Counted from the stretch's first letter, positions 45,989-56,062 are shown. The stretch: 64,000 nt of DNA from Nemertoderma westbladi (GCA_032718475.1 JAUCBJ010009114.1:54352-118351); one strand, 5' to 3'. Numbers and translations: made by a program. The notes: generated from the letters alone by a model not told the origin.

Positions 45989-46645
45989 ATGGTTTCCATC
46001 CCCAAGAAGGGCAACCTAACACTCTATGGTTCTTTTCGGGGAATCTCATTAATCTCGATTGCTGCGCAGCTATACAATAGAATTCTATTAAATCGTATCA
46101 GGGATCCCATTGAGAGACTGCTCCGTGGAAATCAGAATGGGTTCCGTAAAGGTCGTGGGACCATGGAGCCCATTTTGGCACTTAGAAGGATAATTGAAGA
46201 GTTATCAACAAAGAAAGAGAGACAACTGGTTATATTATCTTCGTTGACTTCTTTAAAACGTTCTACTCAGTTTCCCGAACACGTATGTTCAGCACACTGG
46301 CAGCATATGGGATTTCTGAGGAAATTATAGCACTATCAGATAACTGTTTTATGGGGAGTCCTTCAGGGTGACACACTTGCACAACGATTGTTCATAATTG
46401 TGGTTGATTATGTTCTTAGATATCCTTAGATCATCTAACTAAAATGTTGGGATGGTAACACCCACGACTGGCACTAGAAGTAGAGGAAATCCAACAAAGT
46501 ACCTAACTGATCTAGACTTTGCTGATGACTTAGGGGTACTGACAGAATAACTAGATGGAGGCCAAAGGTTCCTCTGCTCATTGGAGCAGGTTGCTTCTAG
46601 TGTTGGTCTTTTTGTAAATTCCAAGAAGACCAAAATCATGATACG
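45989..46645 (+). pseudogene. Non-LTR retrotransposon reverse transcriptase fragment, broken
   Basis: The middle of a LINE reverse transcriptase, decayed. In order: the IPKKG stretch (about 45,996), RGISLISIAAQLYNRILLNR, the NQNGFRKGRGT motif (46,133-46,165), and RRIIEEL. After an indel near 46,235 the frame moves and reads IFVDFFKTF, which carries the first catalytic Asp, then AAYGISEEII. About 25-30 residues are then missing before GVLQGDTLAQRLFIIVVDYVLR (46,355-46,420). Another shift precedes TDLDFADDL, whose FADD box is at 46,518-46,529, and the match ends at VGLFVNSKKTK near 46,640. There are at least three frame changes and one internal deletion, so it is not functional. Clade (RTE, CR1 or relative) is not resolved. 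The neighbouring 3' piece at 53,721 begins where this one stops in the protein, allowing for about 30 missing residues. Confidence 0.85.
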
Positions 46646-46844
46646 TTTGTAACGCATACGATTGTAACGCAATCCAAAGTCGTTCTTCTCCAGAAGAAAA
46701 TCGACACAAATAACAGCTGATTACTCCCAAAAATAAAACTGTAACCTGTTCTATTGACTTTCGTTTGTTGTTTTGGATAGAATAACCTACTACTGTAACC
46801 TGATCATTTCCCTTAATTGAATTGATAGCTTAACATTGAGATCG

Positions 46845-46913
46845 CTAAGTCACCATTGAAACATCGCCGAGATGGGATTTGCATAGAAGGTCACTTTCGG
46901 TCCTACATGGGCT
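46845..46913 (-). CDS. Candidate last coding exon (exon 4) of the small coiled-coil gene
   Basis: Reading the minus strand, a pyrimidine tract (ttttctctta) and a cag acceptor precede base 46,913. Twenty-two open codons follow, starting SPCRTESDLL, then a tag stop at 46,847-46,845. The phase fits exon 3, which ends on a codon boundary, and the four exon lengths (125+96+154+69) sum to 444 bases, exactly 148 codons. The evidence is splice signal and phase only; the residues are not recognised. The alternative is that exon 3 is terminal and reads on to a tga at 47,027-47,025, giving ten different last residues. Confidence 0.35.
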   Translation of the reverse strand, partial: SPCRTESDLLCKSHLGDVSMVT

Positions 46914-47051
46914 CTGAACTTAGTCCGACGGTAAGAGAAAAGGCCAATGGAAATTATAGAGACACTGTTCAGTGTTCACACAGAAGAACAAATTCCTAAT
47001 TTTGAGCCTAATCAGATGCCATAGTCACCAACCGGGTGACAACAATCTAAC

Positions 47052-47205
47052 CTGTCTCTGGATCTCCTCCTCTTTAAGTTTCTCTTTCCAATCATTATGC
47101 TTTATATCGATATCACGTCTTTGTTTCATCACCTTCTCCTCCAGTGCTGCCTTGTACTGAACTCTTATGTGAGTCTTCAGTCGCTCCAAATCCTTCATCG
47201 CTCGT
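47052..47205 (-). CDS. Exon 3 of small coiled-coil gene
   Basis: The minus strand has a cag acceptor just before 47,205 (tactgaacgcag) and 154 open bases. They encode a strongly charged helix: RAMKDLERLKTHIRVQYKAA, then LEEKVMKQRRDIDIKHNDW, then KEKLKEEEIQRQ. A donor cag|gttaga follows at 47,052/47,051. The first base completes the AG left by exon 2 to give Arg, and the exon ends in phase 0. Heptad-like spacing of Leu, Ile and Val with many Lys, Glu and Arg points to a coiled coil, typical of cytoskeletal or ciliary scaffold proteins. I do not recognise the family. This exon is the strongest protein-coding signal among the four, because all 51 codons are sense in the frame dictated by exon 2. 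Confidence 0.6.
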
Positions 47206-47417
47206 CTGCGTTCAGTAATATATGTGAAATATATTTAAAAACGAGTAAAGATTTATAATATAAATAATCCGGGATAATCTGAAATATAATCCGGGGTGGA
47301 GATTTATTTATGAACTGAAATTATGAACACTGCACTGGTCGGAGCCCCGGTGAATTCTTTCAAAAAATTTAAATCACAGTCGTCAAGGTAATATTCTAAG
47401 TTGCTTATTTGATATCG

Positions 47418-50400
47418 AGTAGAGTAGACCTACCTGTGTTTAGCATCAACCTCGTGTCGACCAACCTGTGTTTAGCATCAACTTCGAGTAGACCTACCTG
47501 TGTTTAGCATCAACCTCGAGTAGACCTACCTGTGTTTAGCATCAACCTCGTGTCGACCCACCTGTGTTTAGCATCAACCTCGAGTAGACCTACCTGTGTT
47601 TAGCATCAACCTCGAGTAGACCTACCTGTGTTTAGCATCAACGTCGAGTAGACCTACCTGTGTTTAGCATCAACCTCGTGTCGACCCACCTGTGTTTAGC
47701 ATCAACCTCGAGTAGACCTACCTGTGTTTAGCATCAACCTCCAGAAGACCTACCTGTGTTTAGCATCAACCTCGAGTAGACCAACCTGTGTTTAGCATCA
47801 ACCTCGAGTAGACCAACCTGTGTTTAGCATCAACCTCGAGTAGACCAACCTGTGTTTAGCATCAACTTCGAGTAGACCTACCTGTGTTTAGCATCAACCT
47901 CGAGTAGACCAACCTATGTTTAGCATCAACCTCGTGTCGACCCACCTGTGTTTAGCATCAACCTCGAGTAGACCTACCTGTGTTTAGCATCAGCCTCGAG
48001 TAGACCAACCTGTGTTTAGCATCAACCTCGAGTAGACCAACCTGTGTTTAGCATCAACTTCGAGTAGACCTACCTGTGTTTAGCATCAACCTCGAGTAGA
48101 CCAACCTATGTTTAGCATCAACCTCGTGTCGACCCACCTGTGTTTAGCATCAACCTCGAGTAGACCTACCTGTGTTTAGCATCAACCTCGAGTAGACCTA
48201 CCTGTGTTTAGCATCAACCTCGAGTAGACCTACCTGTGTTTAGCATCAACCTCGTGTCGACCCACCTGTGTTTAGCATCAACCTCGAGTAGACCTACCTG
48301 TGTTTAGCATCAACCTCCAGAAGACCTACCTGTGTTTAGCATCAACCTCGAGTAGACCAACCTGTGTTTAGCATCATCCTCGAGTAGACCTACCTGTGTT
48401 TAGCATCAACCTCGAGTAGACCAACCTGTGTTTAGCATCAACCTCGAGTAGACCTACCTGTGTTTAGCATCAACCTCGAGTAGACATACCTGTGTTTAGC
48501 ATCAACCTCGAGTAGACATACCTGTGTTTAGCATCAACCTCGAGTAGACCAACCTGTGTTTAGCATCAACCTCGAGTAGACCTACCTGTGTTTAGCATCA
48601 ACCTCGAGTAGACATACCTGTGTTTAGCATCAACCTCGAGTAGACCAACCTGTGTTTAGCATCAACCTCGAGTAGACCTACCTGTGTTTAGCATCAACCT
48701 CGAGTAGACATACCTGTGTTTAGCATCAACCTCGAGTAGACATACCTGTGTTTAGCATCAACCTCGAGTAGACCAACCTGTGTTTAGCATCAACCTCGAG
48801 TAGACCTACCTGTGTTTAGCATCAACCTCGAGTAGACCTACCTGAGTTTAGCATCAACCTCGAGTAGACCTACCTGTGTTTAGCATCAACCTCGAGTAGA
48901 CCTACCTGTGTTTAGCATCAACCTCGAGTAGACCTAGCTGTGTTTAGCATCAACCTCGAGTAGACCTACCTTTGTTTAGCATCAACCTCGAGTAAACCTA
49001 CCTGTGTTTAGCATCAACCTCGTGTCGACCCACCTGTGTTTAGCATCAACCTCGAGTAGACCTACCTGTGTTTAGCATCAACCTCGAGTAGACCTACCTG
49101 TGTTTAGCATCAACCTCGAGTAGACCTACCTGTGTTTAGCATCAACCTCGAGTAAACCTACCTGTGTTTAGCATCAACCTAGTGTCGACCTACCTGTGTT
49201 TAGCATCAACCTCGAGTAGACCTACCTGTGTTTAGCATCAACCTCGAGTAGACCTACCTGTGTTTAGCATCAACCTCGAGTAGACCTACCTGTGTTTAGC
49301 ATCAACCTCGAGTAGACCTACCTGTGTTTAGCATCAACCTCGAGTAGACCAACCTGTGTTTAGCATCAACTTCGAGTATACCTACCTGTGTTTAGCATCA
49401 ACCTCGAGTAGACCTACCTGTGTTTAGCATCAACCTCGAGTAGACCTACCTGTGTTTAGCATCAACCTCGAGTAGACCTACCTGTGTTTAGCATCAACCT
49501 CGAGTAGACCTACCTGAGTTTAGCATCAACCTCGAGTAGACCTACCTGTGTTTAGCATCAACCTCGAGTAGACCTACCTGTGTTTAGCATCAACCTCGAG
49601 TAGACCTACCTGTGTTTAGCATCAACCTCGAGTAAACCTACCTGTGTTTAGCATCAACCTCGTGTCGACCTACCTGTGTTTAGCATCAACCTCGAGTAAA
49701 CCTACCTGTGTTTAGCATCAACCTCGTGTCGACCTACCTGTGTTTAGCATCAACCTCGATTAGACATACCTGTGTTTAGCATCAACCTCGAGTAGACCTA
49801 CCTGTGTTTAGCATCAACCTCGAGTAGACCTACCTGTGTTTAGCATCAACCTCGAGTAGACCAACCTGTGTTTAGCATCAACCTCGAGTAGACCTACCTG
49901 TGTTTAGCATCAACCTCGAGTAGACCAACCTGTGTTTAGCATCAACCTCGAGTAGACCTACCTGTGTTTAGCATCAACCTCGAGTAGACCAACCTGTGTT
50001 TAGCATCAACCTCGAGTAAACCTACCTGTGTTTAGCATCAACCTCGTGTCGACCCACCTGTGTTTAGCATCAACCTCGAGTAGACCTACCTGTGTTTAGC
50101 ATCAACCTCGAGTAAACCTACCTGTGTTTAGCATCAACCTCGATTAGACATACCTGTGTTTAGCATCAACCTCGAGTAGACCAACCTGTGTTTAGCATCA
50201 ACCTCGAGTAGACCTACCTGTGTTTAGCATCAACCTCGAGTAGACCAACCTGTGTTTAGCATCAACCTCGAGTAGACCTACCTGTGTTTAGCATCAACCT
50301 CGAGTAGACCCACATGTGTTTAGCATCAACTTCGAGTATACCTACCTGTGTTTAGCATCAACCTCGAGTAGACATACCTGTGTTTAGCATCAACCTCGAG

Positions 50401-50880
50401 TAGACCAACCTGTGTTTAGCATCAACCTCGAGTAGACCTACCTGTGTTTAGCATCAACCTCGAGTAGACCTACCTGTGTTTAGCATCAACCTCGAGTAGA
50501 CCTACCTGTGTTTAGCATCAACCTCGAGTAGACCTACCTGTGTTTAGCATCAACCTCGAGTAGACCTACCTGTGTTTAGCATCAACCTCGAGTAGACCTA
50601 TCTGTGTTTAGCATCAGCCCCGAGTAGACCTACCTGTGTTTAGCATCAACCTCGAGTAGACTTACCTGTGTTTAGCATCAACCTCGAGTAGACCTACCTG
50701 TGTTTAGCATCAACCTCGAGTAGACCTATCTGTGTTTAGCATCAACAACGAGTAGACCTACCTGTGTTTAGCATCAACATCGAGTAGACCTACCTGTGTT
50801 TAGCATCAACCTCGAGTAGACCTACCTGTGTTTAGCATCAACCTCGAGTAGACCTACCTGTGTTTAGCATCGACTTCGAG
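47418..50880 (-). repeat. 32-bp minisatellite (about 108 copies), each unit carrying an exon end and 5' splice site
   Basis: On the minus strand the unit is CTCGAGGTTGATGC followed by TAAACACAG and then GTAGGTCTA. The right end merges with exon 2 (50,858-50,880). The left end stops about 210 bases before exon 3. Unit variants alter the donor region: GTAGGT (commonest), GTTGGT, GTATGT, GTGGGT (with a linked GTCGAC nearby) and GTTTAC in the units reading gtaaacc on the plus strand. The GT dinucleotide survives in nearly all units; exceptions include those near 48,934, 50,600 and 50,728. Since 32 is not a multiple of three, no long open frame forms. Larger periods exist: the ccagaag variant recurs 576 bp apart (47,738 and 48,314) and aacctatg 192 bp apart (47,911 and 48,103). 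Confidence 0.95.
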
Positions 50881-50953
50881 CTGTCTAAAGTAGTCGTGAC
50901 TCTGCGTATCTCTGACACGGGGTTTCTTCTTCCTTGTCGGAGGAGCTGAAACA
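50858..50953 (-). CDS. Exon 2 of small coiled-coil gene; its 3' end seeds the 32-bp array
   Basis: On the minus strand, 96 bases encode SAPPTRKKKPRVRDTQSHD, then YFRQLEVDAKH plus two bases of an Arg codon, and end at CACAG|GTAGGT, a good donor, at 50,858/50,857. The frame joins exon 3 without a stop. The acceptor is chosen at gattag (50,956-50,954) because it is the only nearby one in phase with exon 1 (AT|T). A better-looking acceptor at ttgttgttgtag would start the exon at 50,964, but it puts the exon out of phase with exon 1 and runs into a stop in exon 3, unless a different or extra upstream exon is used. The basic RKKKPR run could be a nuclear-localisation-like or microtubule-binding patch; that is speculation. 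Confidence 0.5.
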
Positions 50954-51161
50954 CTAATCGATCTCTACAACAACAAATATTAATCTTTAATTTATTTTAT
51001 TAGAATATTAATTTAATAATAAATAAATAAGTTTCTAGAACTCCATGATTGTGTTTGTTTTTCCTACGATTTTTTCTACACACATCTAAAGGTTTCATAG
51101 AAAAAAATAATATATTAAAAATGAAAAAGTCCAAGTTCCTTAAAAAATTTTATTCTCTAAA

Positions 51162-52033
51162 ACTTTTTCGCTTGAATATACCCCAAAATTTGGAGAAAAG
51201 GGAGTACTTTTTACCCTAGAGAAAAGTAATCCTTAGGAATATTGCATTGATTTTACTTTTTCCCGACGAAAAAGCGAGGTTAATAATAATAATAATTATT
51301 ATTATATTTAACCCATACCAGAGGTACATATTGAAATACAGTAAAATATACACTGTTAGCACAATTAGACAACGGAGACAATAGTAATCCTACTTACACT
51401 TACATCGAATTTATTAATTACAGTATTATGAAAGTTAGTAATAAAGGGTCGAGATAATAATGAAAAAAAATGTTCTACTTTTTTCCCATGTAATACGTAA
51501 TTTTATTATTAAATTGGTACTTTATTGTTACTCAATTCTTTAATAAAAGATAAAGCGATATATTACAGTACAGTAGTGTTACAAAATAAATTGAACTATA
51601 GTACTTTACTATATTGCTTCCATAGATTCTGCGATTCAAATTATTGAACTCTTCAACTCCTGCTGTCTTACTCAATGTTAAATAATTTAGTGTTCTCGGA
51701 TATTTATATAAGTAGAGAGCCGCTTAAAAACAAAATCCAATATTGGATATTGAGTTCCGTTTTGGAGTTCGCCTTGCAGACACTAAAGTTGCAATAACTT
51801 TTGAGTGTGTGAATAGATTTTACTCAAATTACGTGCAAAGTTTTTCTACTTCGATGCTCTTTCAACACATGTAAATAAAATTTAAGAAATTACACCAGAC
51901 ATATTCTATATTTTATTTTTTTCGCTGGGAAAAAAGTAAAATCAATGCAATCTTATGGTTTTGTTTTTTTCCCTAGGGGAAAAAGTGAACCCTTTCTCCT
52001 GATTTTGGGGTATGTATTAGAGCGAAAAAGTAA
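51162..52033. mobile_element. Fold-back (long inverted repeat) MITE-like element
   Basis: Arms of about 112 bp at 51,162-51,273 and 51,919-52,033 are inverted copies. Both read aactttttcgct, then taccccaaaat, ggagaaa, accctag or cccctag, and attgcattgattttac, with scattered mismatches and small indels. The inner 640 bp is AT-rich and has no open frame of note. No clear target-site duplication was found, so the exact ends are approximate. The element lies in the intron between exons 1 and 2 of the coiled-coil gene. Confidence 0.75.
51436..51500 (+). repeat. Dispersed repeat, copy 2 (inside the fold-back element)
   Basis: This is the partner of the inverted copy at 42,870-42,935, sharing gtaataaagggtcg, ttctac and tgtaata at matching spacing. 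Its position between the fold-back arms shows that the family, or its core, was mobile at least twice in this window. Confidence 0.55.
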
Positions 52034-52944
52034 CAATTTAAAAATATATCATATAATAATATATATAAATATAGTAAATATATATTTTACAAAAATAAAG
52101 TAACATTTTTAGTCCGACTTTATAATCCGCATTTTCGAGGAATAGTTAAAGCATATTTTTTCAAAAATACTTTTACTGGGAATGTCACGATTCGGGTACC
52201 TACTAATTCAACAATACAAAATACAGTATATAGTATACAGGAGTGAGTGGTGTCCTAAAACCCTAATTATATCTGTTCTGCAACCAACTGTAACCGTTAT
52301 TATCGGCCCTTCTGGCCTTATGGCAATAATGTCGGAAATTCCGCTAAATTTCTTAGATTATGACTTAGGGTTAGGGTTTTTTTTTGCTTTTGATTGGTTG
52401 TCTGGTTTCTGCCTCCCTGCATATCAAGCTGACAGCTGACTCGGATAGCCCGGTTGAGGTGAGGGCGCTGAACAGGGAAAGGACTTCCACTTTCCCTCCA
52501 ATGCTAAAAAAACAGTTTTTGTCAAATGGGGAGGGGGGGGGGGGTCAATTAGACTTATTTTACATCAAATATAACGATTCCCGGATTTTCCTCTCGACGG
52601 CCCTGAACGTGACTGTACCGGTACCCAAACCCTTGCTTGCTTGAACGCATCCATTCCAACGATCGTAGTCACCATCACACACAGTGAACCCTACGATCAA
52701 CGATTATCGGTAGCGATTCCGGATCCAACGCAGTGCGGAATGGAATGGCCGATGTCGCGATGTCCCGTCAGATACACCAAAACTCGGGTTCGCTGCAACA
52801 ATCGCAACACGCGTGAATTCCGAGAAAATTGCAGAACGTGATCTGGTAAAATTGTATCTTAGCCTAAAGCATTAGGAGCATACGTCGCAGAGAATAGGGT
52901 AGGCCTACTGCTACTACGTAGTTCCAATATTATGAAATACTTAC
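52034..52944. other. Intron 1 sequence with a CpG-rich patch and a 12-G run
   Basis: Open frames here have no recognisable domain. Bases 52,365-52,376 are two TTAGGG units only, too short to call telomeric. A run of 12 guanines lies at 52,533-52,544. From about 52,590 to 52,830 the sequence is unusually rich in CpG for this region (cgatcg, cgcgtg, gtcgcgatg). It could be an unmethylated regulatory element near the first exon of the minus-strand gene, but no factor site is proven. Confidence 0.45.
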
Positions 52945-53069
52945 ATGTTGGGATCGGTTTTCTTCCATAGTTCGAATCGTTCAGTTGAAATATCAGCAGC
53001 GTCGCGCAAGTTAGTTTGTAGATCGGTATAGTAGATTGGCGATGATTGTGTGCTATCACCAGCAGGCAT
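52945..53069 (-). CDS. Exon 1 (start codon) of small coiled-coil gene
   Basis: Reading the minus strand, an ATG at 53,069-53,067 opens 41 codons. They begin MPAGDSTQSSPIYYTDL, continue QTNLRDAADISTERF and end ELWKKTDPN, plus two bases (AT), immediately before a near-consensus donor, gtaagt, at 52,944-52,939. Protein-like composition up to a strong donor is good evidence of a real first coding exon. Assignment to the same gene as exons 2-4 rests on strand, order and phase (AT|T at 50,953). No domain is recognised. The three introns are 1.99, 3.65 and 0.14 kb; the first two hold the fold-back element and the 32-bp array. Confidence 0.5.
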
Positions 53070-53720
53070 AATATTGTAAAACAGCTAGGGCTACGTTTGA
53101 ATATGGTTCTTTATAAGAAATTTGAAGGACAAAGTATAAAAAAAAAATAACAGTTAGAGTACCGGTAGCGGTTGGCCTATATGCTCCACTGGCAGAATGA
53201 ATAACTTGGAAAACATGAATATTGTTGTTTAGGCAGTAGTCATGGGTACAGCCAATCATAGGCAAGAAAAACCTTAATCCATACTTTGCTTTAGCTGAAT
53301 ACAATAAAATCACAATTGTAATTAAATTACAGAATTACATCTTGAAATTTATTTTTTTATTTTTTCCAGTATCAAAGTTTATTTATTAGTGTGTACTATT
53401 CTCCCACGAAAAGATATAAAATACTTAATAAAGTAAGCCTATCTCCTGTAATATAATTATTTATTTCCTGTAATGATTATTTATCTTTTGTTAAATAATT
53501 AAAAAAATAATTCCAATATGCTCCAAATATTTTATCTAAAGAGCCTACCAGGTGTTTTTGGAATCGAGAACTGAATATTAATTTTCTCATAAATTATTAA
53601 CTTCATTGCATATTTTTATTTTTAAAGGGAATAACATTAAGATCAAGACATTTTTTTATTATATGCCCACAAATAATTATTGTAAGACATACATACTGTA
53701 TAAGTAATATTGTTATAATA
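53070..53720. other. AT-rich stretch upstream of the coiled-coil gene
   Basis: No gene is supported. For the minus-strand gene this is the promoter and 5' leader region. I see no convincing TATA box or initiator at a sensible distance, and no RNA gene. Confidence 0.4.
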
Positions 53721-54302
53721 CGTAAGGGAAAGGCATGGGCAGCCTTGAATAGGCTTTCCAGGATTTGGAAGTCACCGAGAATTAATCGGAAACTTAAGGT
53801 CCGATTATTTAGAGCAGCAGTAGTTCCAGTAAGACTCCTCTACGGGAGTCCATGCTGGGCTCTAACTGCTGAGGACACCAAATCTCTGGATGGCACATTC
53901 ACAAGAATGCTACGCCGGGTTCATTGTGTCAAGTACAATACACACATCTCCAACCAGACACTATATAACATTGGAGGTGTCTCATTGGTTCCCCCAAGCT
54001 TGACACTAGAACAAAATCGCCTCCGCTTTGCAGGACATTGCTTTCGCCGTGAGGACCAGCCAGTGCATAATCTTGTACTTTGGCAGCCTCATGGAGTGAA
54101 TAAGCATGGTGGACAGCCCCTGACTTTCTTGAGACGCATCTTAAAGGACACTGGCCTTGAAGATGCGGATAATCTAGCGAATGTCATGGTGGATAGGGAT
54201 GGTAGCGGTACAACTTTGTTGATAAGCCGGCATAGCAAAGCACGCTGCATTGGGCTTGCCAATTACTGTGAATTGCATGGTGGTGCCAAATATTTTTGTT
54301 AA
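53721..54302 (+). pseudogene. 3' end of a non-LTR retrotransposon polyprotein
   Basis: The open stretch begins RKGKAWAALNRLSRIWKS and continues through KLKVRLFRAAVVPVRLLYGS, the CWAL segment, MLRRVH and NRLRFAGHCFRRED to a C-terminal segment ending near VMVDRD. This is the C-terminal tail that follows reverse transcriptase in the LINE family also seen at 45,989-46,645. There is no in-frame upstream RT, so it is a 5'-truncated or split copy. The first residues lie just downstream, in protein terms, of the point where the other piece ends. Two copies of aagccggcatagca (54,224 and 54,301), 77 bp apart, mark the end region. It is non-functional by itself. Confidence 0.8.
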
Positions 54303-54503
54303 GCCGGCATAGCATCTCAATGTGCAGCTGCAAGGTAGCAGGCTGAGGGGACTGACTGTGGATCTGCCAGTTGTACTGTCCTTCCAGCTGCATAACTGGG
54401 TGTGAATTAGTAAATGCACCAATAATGGTGGCCTTAGAGTTGATATCGTCTATCTCATTGGTTCACGACACTTTCTCCTTCCCTCTCCGGGTAGGAAGTT
54501 TTA

Positions 54504-54798
54504 CGCTCTAACCATTCAGCTAGCGGCCCAGGTAAAAGATAGACCTGGAAATACTACCTGATACCTTGTATACTGTATACACAATTTACCCCCTCAAGGG
54601 CTCCCATCTGTCATTGCCATAGTATAATAATTTCATTGTAGGAGTGGTTAAAGACGGCCAAGTATGGTAGAGCTGAGCACATTAGCAGCATATGATGGTA
54701 TTGACAGATGGGAGGCCATGGACATTCAAGGTATCAGATAGTATTTTCAGGTCTATATTTTAGCTTTTACCTGAGCCGCTAGCTGAATGGTTAGAGCG
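54504..54798. repeat. Inverted pair of tRNA-like SINE heads
   Basis: The arms are 54,504-54,567 and 54,728-54,798. Read outward, each gives ggtatcag, ttcaggtct or ccaggtct, tttacctg, then ccgctagctgaatggttagagcg. An inner inverted pair (gggctcccatctgtca at 54,598-54,613, tgacagatgggaggcc at 54,702-54,717) nearly joins the arms. The segment tagctgaatgg resembles a Pol III A box. On the right arm, tgttcgatccc at 54,824-54,834 resembles a B box at tRNA-like distance. The tRNA fold fails in the anticodon stem, so this is a tRNA-derived SINE or fold-back element, not a tRNA gene. Confidence 0.65.
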
Positions 54799-54849
54799 CC
54801 AGACTTCCAACCCAGAGGTCACCTGTTCGATCCCACCTGGACGTTATTG

Positions 54850-55990
54850 CTGATTTTGCAAAGCTGTGCCCAAGAAAAAGTTATAATAATATGAAATTAC
54901 TCATTAACCCAAAAGTTAAATAAATTACATAATAGAATGGAACGGCACATCAGGGCATTGTACAGCAAGGTAAGGTATGGCAATGGAACTGTAGATACAG
55001 CACAACATGACAATGGCAAGGCACTGTTTGGCATAAACCGTAGGGTTGTCAATGTATGTCGAGGAATCATGACATGACATGATATTGGTTTGGTGTAGCA
55101 CAGCATGAGAGAAAATTGCAGGTATCACCGGCATATTGCTGGTGTTGGATGTCAAATGCTGATATCGCATCAGCTTGTGCATCAGTTGCGTATCAGCTGG
55201 ACATGGCATTGAATGTATATCATATGCCATGGGATGTCACGACAAAGTACAGAATGAGATAGAAGTGACGAAAATGCGTAACATTGCATGCGTGGCCCTG
55301 GAAAGGTCAGAATGGATAACATTCGGATGCATAATCTGGCCCTGGCATAAGACGGCATGGCGGCACAGGATTTATATCAAGTTTTTAGCTCGACAAACAT
55401 GGAAAAATAGTGATATTTAATCACAATTTTCTTACTTGATTCAAAAACGCTTTGTTAAAATCAGTTTATGAAATCTCGTTAGTAGAAGTGAAAGTAGAAA
55501 TATCTTATCATTTATTGACCTTTTTGGCAACTTTTGTGTGTTTTCAACCAGTATATTCTTTAAATCACTGAATAATATTTGTTACGATATATGGCGCTGT
55601 ACCTATATTAGTCGTTATACAGTATAATTAATTAGATAAGCCATAAAGAAGCACAATCATATTTAGATAAGGAAAGTAAAACGCCTATATTCGAATTTAT
55701 CCATTTTATACAGTATGTAGTCCTACCTAGGTAATTTTGTAATAAAATATAAGTAAATAGATCCAGGGTAGCAAGTTTCCTATGAAACCCTTGATACAAG
55801 CTTGCTGTGATTAGCCTCAATAGAACTAACTGTGCATTGGTCTTAATTTTCCTTATATTTGCGCTAAATTAATTTCTATGTATCATATTATTAGTACCGC
55901 TAAATTAAGCATCGCCAAAATTACCATATATGGTAACGATTTGTGATTTCAGCGAGCGATAGGTTCACAATCCGGCTTCCTCATTGGCCT
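54850..55990. other. Non-coding, cryptically repetitive stretch
   Basis: Bases 54,930-55,370 are enriched in short related words (catgacatg, ggcat, atggca) without a fixed period, which suggests an old slippage-prone or transposon-derived sequence. The rest is AT-rich. No convincing exon, RNA gene or domain was found. Confidence 0.4.
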
Positions 55991-55997
55991 AACTGCT

Positions 55998-56062
55998 TCC
56001 AGGTTGGTCTAATGGTAGCACGGATTGGGGAGCCAATCAGAGAACTATTGCATCATCCTCCA
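55998..56062 (+). other. tRNA-like relic (A-box-like only)
   Basis: The sequence ggttggtctaatggtagca at 56,002-56,020 resembles a tRNA D-arm with A box. A recognisable B box does not follow at the right distance, and the stems do not pair. Most likely it is a decayed SINE head or chance. Confidence 0.2.

Noticed and set aside
52365-52376. Interstitial telomere repeat (TTAGGG)
   Set aside because: Only two units; expected by chance in a window of this size.
52182-52841. Three overlapping plus-strand frames of 66-86 codons
   Set aside because: No recognisable domain, poor composition, and they lie in an intron of the minus-strand gene.
54770-54850. Functional tRNA gene (Gly-like anticodon TCC)
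   Set aside because: A and B boxes are present but the anticodon and acceptor stems do not pair; a SINE-like origin fits better.
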